Shown: piece after piece, positions 16,058-24,807 of the stretch
Numbering within the stretch: the first letter of the stretch is position 1
Layout of the letters: each line of letters begins with the position of its first letter
DNA from: Flavobacterium sp. 5
GTDB taxonomy: Bacteria; Bacteroidota; Bacteroidia; Flavobacteriales; Flavobacteriaceae
DNA: 64,000 nucleotides
Assembly (NCBI RefSeq): GCF_002813295.1
Contig: NZ_PHUE01000001.1
Location: forward strand, 4,774,001 to 4,838,000
Direction of reading: 5' to 3'
Made by a program: the position numbers and the translations under genes
Notes under the pieces: generated by a model
The model's database searches: none
What the model was told of the DNA's origin: nothing
Seen by the model: only the letters and a program-made list of their open reading frames with translations

Positions 16058-16927
16058 ATGAAATTCATTATTTATCTAATTGTTTACCCCTTTTTATGGT
16101 GTATTTCAATACTTCCCTTTCCGATATTATATTTATTTTCTGATTTTGTATATTTTATTCTTTATCGAATTATTGGTTATAGAAAAAAAACGGTACGAAC
16201 AAATCTAAAGTTGACTCTACCCCATTTATCGGATAAGGAACGTTTGATTATTGAGAAAAAATTCTATCATCATCTTTGTGATTTGTTTCTTGAAATGATT
16301 AAAACAATGTCTATTTCCAAAGAAGAAATATGTAAAAGATATGTCTTTAAAAATTTCGAATTATATGCCGAACTAGAAAAGCAGGATAAAAGTATTGCTA
16401 TTATGTGCGCACATTATGCCAGTTACGAATGGGTTGTATCTATGAACTATTACACAAAATTTAAAGGATATGGTATTTACAAAAAAATTAAAAACCCATA
16501 TTTTGATAAATTAGTTCATTCTATTCGTTCCAAATATAACGCAACCTTAATTACCACTAAAGAAACAATCCCAATAATTGCAAATAACTACCGAAATAAA
16601 AACTTATCAACGTATGGATTTGCAAGCGACCAGTCTCCAAAAGAGAACCCTTCCAACTATTTTGCAAAGTTCATGGGTATTGAAGTACCAGTATATACTG
16701 GTGCTGAAATGTTATCAAAAAAATACGATATGAACGTAATTTTCTTAAGAACAAAAAAAATAAAACGTGGTTATTATGAAGGAACTATGGAGATTATAAC
16801 TGAAAATGCAAAAGAATTACCTAATTATCAAATAACAGATCAGTTCTTAAAACTTGTTGAACAACAAATTTATGAAGCTCCAGAGTATTATTTATGGACT
16901 CATAAAAGATGGAAACATAAAAAATAG
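16058..16927 (+). CDS. LpxL/HtrB-like acyltransferase, first of three tandem paralogues
   Basis: Starting at ATG 16058 the product has 289 residues, the same as its two neighbours; a TTG 18 bp upstream would add residues not shared by them. An N-terminal hydrophobic segment (about 3-38) anchors it to the inner membrane. The LpxL-family motif H-x4-E is at His119-Glu124 (CAHYASYEW). Later conserved segments are GFASDQSP, FMGIEVPV, GAEMLSKKYDMNV and the C-terminal YYLWTHKRWKHK. The family adds secondary acyl chains to lipid A or related lipids from acyl-ACP. Which chain and which acceptor cannot be read from sequence. About 100 bp separate it from the second copy. Confidence 0.9.
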   Translation: MKFIIYLIVYPFLWCISILPFPILYLFSDFVYFILYRIIGYRKKTVRTNLKLTLPHLSDKERLIIEKKFYHHLCDLFLEMIKTMSISKEEICKRYVFKNFELYAELEKQDKSIAIMCAHYASYEWVVSMNYYTKFKGYGIYKKIKNPYFDKLVHSIRSKYNATLITTKETIPIIANNYRNKNLSTYGFASDQSPKENPSNYFAKFMGIEVPVYTGAEMLSKKYDMNVIFLRTKKIKRGYYEGTMEIITENAKELPNYQITDQFLKLVEQQIYEAPEYYLWTHKRWKHKK

Positions 16928-17029
16928 CATTTTAAAACAATCCTTATGTTCTAGTAGTGACAGATTTCTTAGTCTTGAAAGAACATAAAAAAAGCTATTA
17001 TTTATTTAGATTTACAAAATTTTGATTAC

Positions 17030-17899
17030 ATGCAATATCTCATATATTTGCTTGCTTATCCTCTAATTTGGGGAATATCAATGCTTCCTTTTCGTTTATT
17101 ATATTTGTTTTCTGATTTAGTCTATTTCGTTGCTTACCGAATAATTGGGTATCGTAAAAAAACGGTTCGAGAGAACTTAACCTTGGCACTTCCTAATTTA
17201 TCAAATAAAGAGCGTTTAATTATTGAAAAAAAGTTTTATCAGCACTTGTGTGATATATTTCTTGAAATGGTTAAAACAATGAATATTTCAAAAAAAGAAA
17301 TTTGTAAAAGATATGTCATTAAAAATTTTGAAATCTTTGCTGAGTTAGAAAAACAAGATAAAAGCATTGCTTTAATGTGTGCTCATTACGCTAGTTACGA
17401 ATGGGCTATATCAATGAATTATTATATAAAATTTAAAGGTTTTGGAATTTATAAGCAAATTAAAAATCCATATTTTGATAAATTAATACATTCTATTCGA
17501 TCAAAATTTAATGCACATTTAATAACTACAAAAGAAACAATCCCTACAATAGAAGTGAATTGCAAAAACAAAAACCTATCCGTTTATGGATTTGCAAGCG
17601 ACCAATCACCAAGAGAAAGTTGTGCCTACCATTGGGCAAAATTCATGGGTATTGAAGTTCCTGTGCATACCGGAGCCGAAATGTTATCAAAAAAATATGA
17701 TATGAATGTTGTTTTTCTAAAAACAAAAAAGATAAAACGTGGTTATTATGAAGCTACTATTGAAATTCTTTCTAAAAACGCCACTGAAGTGCCTAACTAT
17801 GAGATTACAGACAATTTTCTAAAGCTTGTAGAACAACAAATCCATGAAGCTCCAGAATACTATTTATGGACTCATAAAAGATGGAAACATAGACGATAA
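17030..17899 (+). CDS. LpxL/HtrB-like acyltransferase, second tandem paralogue
   Basis: The 289-residue product aligns end to end with the first copy, without gaps: N-terminal membrane anchor, H-x4-E in CAHYASYEW, GFASDQSP, FMGIEVPVHTGAEML and the terminal WTHKRWKHRR. Differences concentrate in the region after GFASDQSP (RESCAYHWAK instead of KENPSNYFAK), next to the probable acyl-donor or acceptor site. This copy is closer to the first than the third is. No clear -7 element precedes it, so it may be read from the first promoter across the 102-bp gap. Confidence 0.9.
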   Translation: MQYLIYLLAYPLIWGISMLPFRLLYLFSDLVYFVAYRIIGYRKKTVRENLTLALPNLSNKERLIIEKKFYQHLCDIFLEMVKTMNISKKEICKRYVIKNFEIFAELEKQDKSIALMCAHYASYEWAISMNYYIKFKGFGIYKQIKNPYFDKLIHSIRSKFNAHLITTKETIPTIEVNCKNKNLSVYGFASDQSPRESCAYHWAKFMGIEVPVHTGAEMLSKKYDMNVVFLKTKKIKRGYYEATIEILSKNATEVPNYEITDNFLKLVEQQIHEAPEYYLWTHKRWKHRR

Positions 17900-17975
17900 T
17901 ACTTCACAATAATCATTTATCATAACAGGAATAGCATTTCTGAATTTTCAAAGAATAAAGAAAATAATTATTTTT

Positions 17976-17983
17976 TATCTTTG
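17976..17983 (+). promoter_or_regulatory. -7 promoter element TATCTTTG
   Basis: TATCTTTG matches the TAnnTTTG consensus, 16 bp before the ATG of the third acyltransferase, suggesting this copy has its own promoter. Confidence 0.55.
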
Positions 17984-17999
17984 CATAAATTTAGAATTA

Positions 18000-18869
18000 A
18001 TGCAATATCTTATATATCTACTTGCCTACCCTTTTATTTGGGTGATATCGATGCTTCCTTTTCGATTATTATACATAACCTCAGATTTGGTTTATTTCGT
18101 CAGTTACAGAATAATTGGTTATCGTAAAAAAACAGTTCGTGACAATTTAGCCTTGGCCCTTCCAAAATTATCTAACAAAGAACGATTGATTATAGAAAAA
18201 AAATTCTATCATCATATGTGTGATATGTTTCTTGAAATGATTAAAACAATGAACATTTCAAAAGAAGAAATCTGTAAAAGATTTGTTTTTAAAAACATAG
18301 AAGTATATAAAGAAATCGAAAAACAAGGAAAAAGTGTCGCGATTATATGTTCGCACTATGCTAGTTATGAATGGATTATTTCTATGAACTATTATTCTGA
18401 TTTTGTTGCTTATGGTATTTATAAACAAATTAAAAATCCATATTTTGATAAATTAGTGCATAAAATACGTTCAAGATTCAATGCCAAATTAATAACAACA
18501 AAACAAACTGTGCCAACAATAATTAATAATAACAAAAATCATGTTTTGGCATTGTATGGTTTTGCAAGTGATCAAACTCCTAAAGCAAAAGCTGCAGTAC
18601 ATTGGTCTACATTTATGGGAATTGAAGTGCCAGTTCATGTGGGTGCCGAAATGCTTTCAAAGAGGTATAATATGAATTTGCTTTATCTTAATACTAAGAA
18701 AGTAAAAAGAGGTTATTATGAAGCAACTCTAGAACTGCTTTCTGACAATCCAAAAGATGTTCCAGATTTTGAACTAACAAACCAATATTTACATCTTTTA
18801 GAAAAACAGATTTACGAAGCTCCGGAATTTTATTTGTGGACACATAAAAGATGGAAATATAAGAGATAG
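18000..18869 (+). CDS. LpxL/HtrB-like acyltransferase, third tandem paralogue
   Basis: The 289-residue product is the most diverged of the three but keeps every motif: membrane anchor, H-x4-E in CSHYASYEW, GFASDQTP, FMGIEVPVHVGAEML and WTHKRWKYKR. Changes include a Cys-Ala to Cys-Ser before the catalytic His, and KAKAAVHWST after the DQTP motif. Equal lengths and colinear motifs show that the cluster arose by tandem duplication. Divergence of the third copy, plus its own -7 element, suggests a different acyl chain or condition of use. A strong bidirectional terminator follows. Confidence 0.9.
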   Translation: MQYLIYLLAYPFIWVISMLPFRLLYITSDLVYFVSYRIIGYRKKTVRDNLALALPKLSNKERLIIEKKFYHHMCDMFLEMIKTMNISKEEICKRFVFKNIEVYKEIEKQGKSVAIICSHYASYEWIISMNYYSDFVAYGIYKQIKNPYFDKLVHKIRSRFNAKLITTKQTVPTIINNNKNHVLALYGFASDQTPKAKAAVHWSTFMGIEVPVHVGAEMLSKRYNMNLLYLNTKKVKRGYYEATLELLSDNPKDVPDFELTNQYLHLLEKQIYEAPEFYLWTHKRWKYKR

Positions 18870-18890
18870 TTTTGCTTATATATTTTATAT

Positions 18891-18936
18891 AAAAAACACC
18901 TTTTCAGAAATTATATTTTGAAAAGGTGTTTTTTTT
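18891..18936. terminator. Bidirectional intrinsic terminator
   Basis: AAAAACACCTTTTCA pairs with TGAAAAGGTGTTTTT around a loop of about 12 nt. It sits between the convergent third acyltransferase and the class V aminotransferase, with A- and T-runs on both sides. Confidence 0.88.
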
Positions 18937-18954
18937 GAATTAGCAAATTTACTC

Positions 18955-20442
18955 TTATAATGAAAACCAATTTTTAACTAATGTATCTTCTAAAGCTTTA
19001 GCATTTTTATGAACAAACTCATTGGTTTCTTTATTATAATCATAATCTAATGACCAATTTTTGTGATTTTTAGCTAACGATTTTATACTCTCGCATACAA
19101 ACTCAATTTCGGCTGTTGTTGTAGTCGGATGTATTGACATTCTAATCCATCCTGGCTTTCTAATTAGATCCCCTAAGCTAATTTCATCAATTAATTTATT
19201 GGAAGCTTCTTGATCTACATGCAATAAAAAATGACCATAAGTTCCGGCGCAACTGCATCCACCACGTGTTTGTATACCAAACTTATCGTTCAGTAATTTT
19301 ACACCTAAATTAAAATGCAAATCTTCGATAAAAAAAGAAATTACCCCCAAACGATCGTGATGCTGACTGGCAAGGATTTTTATATTTGAATTAGAATTAA
19401 AGGAATCAAAAACATATTCGACAATTTCGTGTTCACGATTAAGAATATTATCTATTCCCATTTGCTCTTTCAACTGAATAGCCAAAGCTGTTTTTATAAC
19501 TTGCAGAAAACCCGGGGTACCTCCATCTTCCCTATCTTCTATATTATCTAAATATTTATGTTCACCCCATGGATTTGTCCAGGAAACAGTTCCACCACCA
19601 GGACAATCAGGAATCATATTATGGTATAATTTTTTATTAAAAACCAAAACACCAGAAGTCCCTGGACCTCCCAAAAATTTATGAGGAGAAAAGAAAATGG
19701 CATCTAAATAAGATTCAGGATCTTCGGGATGCATATCAATTTTGACATAAGGACCAGAGCAGGCAAAATCTACAAAACATACCCCGTTGTGTTGATGCAT
19801 CAATTTTGCCACTTCATGATATGGTGTTTTAATGCCAGTGACATTTGAACAAGAAGTTATTGAAGCAATTTTATATGCTCTATCCTTATATTTTTCTAAT
19901 AAAGCAGTAAAATTGTCAAGACTAAAAAGACCTTCTTCACAGGACGGAATCACTTCAACATCTGCAATAGTTTCCAGCCAGGACGTTTGATTAGAATGAT
20001 GTTCCATATGTGAAATAAAAACAATTGGTTTCTTTTCGGATGGAACATTGAAATATTCTTTTAGGTTCTCAGGAACTTTTAAGCCCAGAATACGTTGAAA
20101 TTTATTTACAACACCTGTCATTCCGGTTCCATCAGTTATTAAAACATCATCGGAACTAGCATTAACATGATGCTTAATAATATGGCGAGCCTGATGATAG
20201 GATTTAGTCATAGCCGTTCCTGAAACAGTAGTCTCGGTATGGGTATTGGCTACAAAAGGGCCAAACTCATTCATCAATTTTTCTTCTATGGGGCGATACA
20301 AACGACCACTCGCTGTCCAGTCTGTATATATGATTTTTTGAAAGCCATAAGGCGACTCAAATTCTTGGTTAATTCCTATGATATTATTACGAAATTGTTC
20401 AAAATATTGCTCTAATGATGTGGGAACTTTTGTTGTAGACAT
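18955..20442 (-). CDS. Class V PLP-dependent aminotransferase / cysteine desulfurase-like
   Basis: The start is set at ATG (complement of 20440-20442, MSTTKVPTSLEQ), giving 495 residues. An in-frame TTG 21 bp upstream is part of the promoter's -7 box. PLP-binding features are visible: TDGTGMTG (103-110) for the phosphate, HMEHHSN (145-151), DFACSG (225-230) with the ring-binding Asp, and FFSPHKFLGG with Schiff-base Lys255. A Cys-rich loop, TRGGCSCAG, lies where SufS-type desulfurases carry their active Cys, so sulfur transfer from cysteine is possible. The enzyme is longer than SufS (about 400 residues). The true substrate is uncertain. Confidence 0.85.
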   Translation of the reverse strand: MSTTKVPTSLEQYFEQFRNNIIGINQEFESPYGFQKIIYTDWTASGRLYRPIEEKLMNEFGPFVANTHTETTVSGTAMTKSYHQARHIIKHHVNASSDDVLITDGTGMTGVVNKFQRILGLKVPENLKEYFNVPSEKKPIVFISHMEHHSNQTSWLETIADVEVIPSCEEGLFSLDNFTALLEKYKDRAYKIASITSCSNVTGIKTPYHEVAKLMHQHNGVCFVDFACSGPYVKIDMHPEDPESYLDAIFFSPHKFLGGPGTSGVLVFNKKLYHNMIPDCPGGGTVSWTNPWGEHKYLDNIEDREDGGTPGFLQVIKTALAIQLKEQMGIDNILNREHEIVEYVFDSFNSNSNIKILASQHHDRLGVISFFIEDLHFNLGVKLLNDKFGIQTRGGCSCAGTYGHFLLHVDQEASNKLIDEISLGDLIRKPGWIRMSIHPTTTTAEIEFVCESIKSLAKNHKNWSLDYDYNKETNEFVHKNAKALEDTLVKNWFSL

Positions 20443-20460
20443 AGCATTTAAATTTGACTT

Positions 20461-20468
20461 CAAATATA
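20461..20468 (-). promoter_or_regulatory. -7 promoter element TATATTTG
   Basis: The complement of 20461-20468 reads TATATTTG, 18 bp before the aminotransferase ATG. It rules out the alternative TTG start at 20461-20463. Confidence 0.65.
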
Positions 20469-20741
20469 TTGTTTTTTGATTAAATTAAATTGTCAGTCTT
20501 TGCGTTTTTATAAATTTAACCATTAAAAACAATAATTATCCTCAAATTAAGCCTTTTAATATTTATATTTCTGATAAAATACTCAACAAAAAGCAATTAA
20601 TTCAATTCTCTATTTAACCCATTTAATCTATAGATTATAAATGAAAAATTTTAGATTCTCAAATTGTTTAAATGTTCGATTTTGGTCTTGTCTGCAGTAA
20701 CACTAAAATTACAATACTTGTATTTCAAAAACACTAAACAT
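20469..20741. other. Intergenic DNA without a recognised gene
   Basis: AT-rich spacer between the promoter of the aminotransferase and the terminator of glmM. Apart from those edges I see no coding frame, RNA gene or repeat. Confidence 0.6.
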
Positions 20742-20771
20742 AAAAAAAACCGACTCTCGTCGGTTTCTTTT
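20742..20771 (-). terminator. Intrinsic terminator of glmM
   Basis: AAACCGAC (20747-20754) and GTCGGTTT (20759-20766) form an 8-bp stem with a TCTC loop. On the minus strand it is followed by a run of T. It ends the glmM transcript three bases after the stop codon. Confidence 0.85.
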
Positions 20772-20773
20772 TT

Positions 20774-22162
20774 TTAAATTCCTGCTACTGCTTTTATTTC
20801 ATCAATGATTCGAAGAGCTAAATCATCTGCCAATTTTTGAGAAGAGGCTTCTGTATAAATTCTAATAATTGGCTCCGTATTTGATTTTCTTAAATGTACC
20901 CAATTTTCAGCAAAGTCAATTTTTACTCCATCAATTGTAGTGATATTTTCATTTTTATACTTTTCGGTCATAGCCACAAGAATCGCATCAACATCAATTT
21001 GTGGTGTCAATTCAATTTTATTTTTACTCATATAATATTCAGGATACGAAGCACGTAAAGCCGAAACTGAGATTTTTTTATTTGCCAAATGTGTCAAAAA
21101 TAAAGCTATCCCTACCATACTATCACGACCATAATGTGATTCTGGGTAAATAATTCCGCCATTTCCTTCGCCACCAATGATCGCGTTATTCTTTTTCATC
21201 AATTCAACAACATTTACTTCACCTACAGCACTCGCTTCATAAGTTCCGTTATGGCTATTTGTTACATCACGCAGCGCACGAGATGATGACATATTGGACA
21301 CTGTATTTCCAGAAGTTTTACTTAAAACATAGTCAGCGCAAGCCACCAAAGTATATTCTTCGCCAAACATTTCTCCATCTTCACTAATAAAAGCTAAACG
21401 ATCTACGTCTGGATCAACTACAATTCCTAAATGTGCTTTTTCTTTAACAACTAACTCAGAAATATCAGTTAAATGTTCTTTTAAAGGTTCTGGATTATGA
21501 GGGAAATGACCGTTTGGTTCGCAGTATAATTTAACCACTTCAACGCCCATCAATTCTAATAATCTTGGAACAATAATTCCTCCCGATGAATTTACACCAT
21601 CAACAACAACTTTAAATTTAGCTGCTTTTACTGCATCAACATCTACCAATGATAAGTTCAACACTTCATCAATATGGATATCCATATAAGCATCATTTTG
21701 AGTAATAGTACCCAAATTATCTACATCAGAAAAATCAAAAGCTTCGTCTTCGGCAATTTGAAGAATTTTTTCACCTTCAGCTCCATTTAAAAATTCCCCT
21801 TTTTCATTCAGCAATTTCAATGCATTCCATTGTTTTGGATTGTGAGAAGCAGTCAAAATGATTCCACCATCTGCTTTTTCCAAAGGAACAGCAACTTCAA
21901 CAGTTGGAGTCGTTGACAGCCCTAAATCAATTACGTCAATTCCTAAACCGATAAGAGTATTGATAACTAAGTTATGAATCATAGGTCCTGAAATACGTGC
22001 ATCACGACCCACTACTACAGTCAATTTATCTTTTTTTGAATAGTTTTTCAGCCAAGTTCCATACGCCGAAGCAAATTTTACTGCATCTACAGGAGTTAAA
22101 TTATCTCCCACTTTACCTCCTATCGTTCCTCGGATTCCGGATATTGATTTTATTAAAGTCAT
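20774..22162 (-). CDS. glmM: Phosphoglucosamine mutase (phosphohexomutase family)
   Basis: The 462-residue enzyme belongs to the alpha-D-phosphohexomutase family. The phosphoserine loop is ILTASHNP with Ser106. The magnesium loop is VVDPDVDRLAF, with Asp250, Asp252 and Asp254. The sugar-binding loop GGEGNGGIIYPESHYGRD and the C-terminal phosphate-binding loop VHLRKSNTEPIIRIY (RxSxTEP) are intact. The length fits GlmM, which makes glucosamine-1-phosphate for peptidoglycan and LPS; a broader phosphomannomutase/phosphoglucomutase role cannot be excluded. It is transcribed divergently from acpH and ends at a strong hairpin. Confidence 0.88.
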   Translation of the reverse strand: MTLIKSISGIRGTIGGKVGDNLTPVDAVKFASAYGTWLKNYSKKDKLTVVVGRDARISGPMIHNLVINTLIGLGIDVIDLGLSTTPTVEVAVPLEKADGGIILTASHNPKQWNALKLLNEKGEFLNGAEGEKILQIAEDEAFDFSDVDNLGTITQNDAYMDIHIDEVLNLSLVDVDAVKAAKFKVVVDGVNSSGGIIVPRLLELMGVEVVKLYCEPNGHFPHNPEPLKEHLTDISELVVKEKAHLGIVVDPDVDRLAFISEDGEMFGEEYTLVACADYVLSKTSGNTVSNMSSSRALRDVTNSHNGTYEASAVGEVNVVELMKKNNAIIGGEGNGGIIYPESHYGRDSMVGIALFLTHLANKKISVSALRASYPEYYMSKNKIELTPQIDVDAILVAMTEKYKNENITTIDGVKIDFAENWVHLRKSNTEPIIRIYTEASSQKLADDLALRIIDEIKAVAGI

Positions 22163-22209
22163 TTTTTATTATTAAATGGTTATTTGTTACAAATATAAAA
22201 AAGTTGCTG

Positions 22210-22308
22210 AGTAACTAAGTGACTATGTAGCTAAGTTTTTGAATAAAGTTTCTTATTTTTACTAAATACAATGCCTTGGAAACTTATAAGCTTATTAACT
22301 TAGTTACT
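22210..22308. repeat. 11-bp inverted repeat flanking the glmM-acpH intergenic region
   Basis: AGTAACTAAGT (22210-22220) and ACTTAGTTACT (22298-22308) are exact inverted copies 77 bp apart, between two divergent genes. They could form a stem or act as paired protein sites, or may be chance in AT-rich DNA. Confidence 0.45.
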
Positions 22309-22315
22309 AAAAAAA

Positions 22316-22900
22316 ATGAATTTTCTAGCCCATATTTATTTATCTGAAGACCATGAGTTGGTGAAAATTGGGAATTTTATGGCCGATGGAATTCGTGGTA
22401 AACAATTTGAAAATTATCACTCAGAAATCCAAAAAGGAATTATTTTACATCGATTCATAGATACTTATACAGATGCTCATACTATTTTTAGAAACAGCAC
22501 CAAGCGTTTACATACCGAATATCATCATTATGCAGGAGTTATTGTTGATATTTTTTATGACCATTTTTTAGCCAAAAATTGGAATCAATATTCAGACGAA
22601 AAATTAGAACTTTATGTTGCTCGCTTTTATAATTCCTTAAAAGATAATTACGATTTACTTTCGGAAAGAGCCAGAGGGATGATGCCCTATATGATTGAAC
22701 AAAATTGGTTAGTAAGCTATCAAACAATTGAAGGTATCCATCAAATTCTCACTCAGATGGATCGTCGCACCAAAAATGAATCAAAAATGCGATTTGCTTC
22801 CAATCAACTCAAAGAACATTACGCAGATTTTGAAGTAGAATTCACAACTTTTTTTGAAGAATTGAGGATGCAATCTCATCAAAAATTACTTTCAATATGA
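22316..22900 (+). CDS. Acyl carrier protein phosphodiesterase (AcpH family)
   Basis: The 194-residue protein matches the AcpH/DUF479 family. It starts MNFLAHIYLS and continues with KIGNFMADGIRGK, GIILHRFIDTYTDAH and HHYAGVIVDIFYDHFLA. The His and Asp residues of these segments form the HD-type metal site. AcpH removes the 4'-phosphopantetheine arm from ACP. The ATG lies eight bases after the right arm of an inverted repeat, with no obvious strong ribosome-binding site, as is usual in this phylum. It is divergent from glmM and followed by the gamma-glutamyltransferase gene after 85 bp. Confidence 0.88.
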   Translation: MNFLAHIYLSEDHELVKIGNFMADGIRGKQFENYHSEIQKGIILHRFIDTYTDAHTIFRNSTKRLHTEYHHYAGVIVDIFYDHFLAKNWNQYSDEKLELYVARFYNSLKDNYDLLSERARGMMPYMIEQNWLVSYQTIEGIHQILTQMDRRTKNESKMRFASNQLKEHYADFEVEFTTFFEELRMQSHQKLLSI

Positions 22901-22985
22901 AATAAGTACTTCCGTAAATTGCTAGTAATAACAGATAACCTATACCAATTCCATGTCATGTTAAAAAAATAAACATTATCTACGT

Positions 22986-24671
22986 ATGAAAAAAATAATA
23001 TTCCTATTTATTGCAATATCTATAAACTGTTTTGCTCAAAATGAAACTAAATCTAGTACTGGACTCATTGTAAGCAAAGCAATGGTAGTTTCGGCACGTG
23101 AAGAAGCTTCTAAAGTTGGAGTGGAAATTATGCAAAAAGGTGGAAATGCATTTGATGCCATGGTTGCCACAGAATTAGCTTTGGCGGTTGCTTATCCATT
23201 TGCAGGAAATATTGGCGGAGGTGGATTCATGGTATTTCGCAAAGCAAATGGCGAAGTTGGATGTCTTGATTATAGAGAAAAAGCTCCTCTGGCTGCTTCC
23301 AAAAATATGTTTTTAGACAAAGATGGAAAAGTTATTAAAGGAAAAAGTACCGATACTCCACTTGCCATTGGTATACCAGGAACTATTGCTGGTATGTTTG
23401 CTGTTAATAAAAAATATGGTTCTATGCCTATGTCAGAGATTTTGAAACCTGTAATTGCATTAGCAGAGAAAGGAGTTATAGTTACCAAAAAACAAGAACG
23501 CACTCTCGCCAATTACAAAGATGCAATCATTAAAATCAACGGGGAAAATTCTAAATTTAACACTAATTATAAAGAAAACGATAGTGTTAAGTATCCAGTT
23601 TTGGCAGAGACTTTTAAACGCATTGCTAAAAATGGGAAAGATGAATTTTACAAAGGACAAACAGCTAAAAGTTTAGTAAAATATCTTCAAGAAAAAGGAG
23701 CTATTATCAGCATGAAAGATTTAGCCAAATATGAAGCAAAATGGAGAACTCCTCTTTCTTTTAATTATAAAGATTTAAAAGTAATTTCAATGTCACCTCC
23801 AAGCAGTGGCGGTATTTGCTTAGCACAAATTCTAAAAATGATTGCTCCTTATGATCTATCTAAAATGGGACATAACTCAGCAGAAGTAATACAGGTAATT
23901 GTAGAAGCTGAACGTAGAGCTTACGCCGATAGAAGTTATTTTTTGGGAGATCCAGATTTTGTAAAAATACCTTTAAAAGGACTTTTAGCAGACGATTATC
24001 TAACACAAAGAATGTCTAGTTTTAATTTAGATAAAGCCACATTATCATCTGAAATTAAAGAAGGTAAAGTTATTTATAATGAAAGTACTGAAACTACTCA
24101 TTATTCCATAGTAGATCAATTTGGGAATGCGATAGCAGCGACAACAACTTTAAACGATGGCTATGGCTCAAAATATTATTGCGAAGAATTAGGCTTTTTC
24201 CTCAATAATGAAATGGACGATTTTAGCGTAAAACCTGGAGAACCCAATATGTTTGGTTTAGTAGGTAATGAAGCTAATAGTATCGCCCCACAAAAAAGAA
24301 TGCTAAGTTCTATGACTCCTACAATAGTAGAAAAAAATGGAAAGCTTTTTATGGTTGTAGGATCTCCAGGGGGATCTACGATTATTACTTCTGTATTGCA
24401 AACAATACTGAATGTTTATGAATATAATTTAAGCATGCAAGAAGCTGTAAATGCCCCAAGATTTCACCATCAATGGCTACCTGATATAATTACATTTGAA
24501 CCAGGTACTTTTGATACTCAGACATTCGATAAATTAAAATCTAAAGGCTACATTATCAATGAAAAAACGACTCCGGTTATTGGAAAAGTCGATGCGATAT
24601 TGGCACTCCCTGATGGAAAATTAGAAGGTGGAGCTGATTTTAGAGGAGATGATAAGGCATCAGGGTTTTGA
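22986..24671 (+). CDS. ggt: Gamma-glutamyltransferase, secreted
   Basis: The 561-residue precursor has a signal peptide (residues 1-17, cleaved near CFAQ). It matches the Ntn-hydrolase gamma-glutamyltransferase family throughout: GGNAFDAMVATELALAVAYP, GNIGGGGFMV and DYREKAP in the large subunit, then the autocleavage site before Thr370 in ETTHYSIVD, which becomes the catalytic nucleophile of the small subunit. NNEMDDFS and GSPGGSTI are the substrate loops. The enzyme cleaves or transfers the gamma-glutamyl group of glutathione in the periplasm. A single-gene unit is likely. Confidence 0.93.
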   Translation: MKKIIFLFIAISINCFAQNETKSSTGLIVSKAMVVSAREEASKVGVEIMQKGGNAFDAMVATELALAVAYPFAGNIGGGGFMVFRKANGEVGCLDYREKAPLAASKNMFLDKDGKVIKGKSTDTPLAIGIPGTIAGMFAVNKKYGSMPMSEILKPVIALAEKGVIVTKKQERTLANYKDAIIKINGENSKFNTNYKENDSVKYPVLAETFKRIAKNGKDEFYKGQTAKSLVKYLQEKGAIISMKDLAKYEAKWRTPLSFNYKDLKVISMSPPSSGGICLAQILKMIAPYDLSKMGHNSAEVIQVIVEAERRAYADRSYFLGDPDFVKIPLKGLLADDYLTQRMSSFNLDKATLSSEIKEGKVIYNESTETTHYSIVDQFGNAIAATTTLNDGYGSKYYCEELGFFLNNEMDDFSVKPGEPNMFGLVGNEANSIAPQKRMLSSMTPTIVEKNGKLFMVVGSPGGSTIITSVLQTILNVYEYNLSMQEAVNAPRFHHQWLPDIITFEPGTFDTQTFDKLKSKGYIINEKTTPVIGKVDAILALPDGKLEGGADFRGDDKASGF

Positions 24672-24780
24672 TATTTATATTTTTAAATATTTAAACAACT
24701 ACAAATCAGCTAATTATTTATTTATAATAAAAAAATTCAATTAAAATATAACTCTTTAAAATAAGTACGTTTTGTTTTAC

Positions 24781-24788
24781 TAAATTTG
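24781..24788 (+). promoter_or_regulatory. -7 promoter element TAAATTTG
   Basis: TAAATTTG matches the consensus, 19 bp before the ATG of the protease gene at 24808. Confidence 0.55.
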
Positions 24789-24807
24789 CTTTCAAAATTT
24801 AGTAAAA

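Noticed and set aside
20443..20463. TTG start for the class V aminotransferase
   Set aside because: The TTG is part of the -7 promoter element TATATTTG, so it cannot be inside the message.
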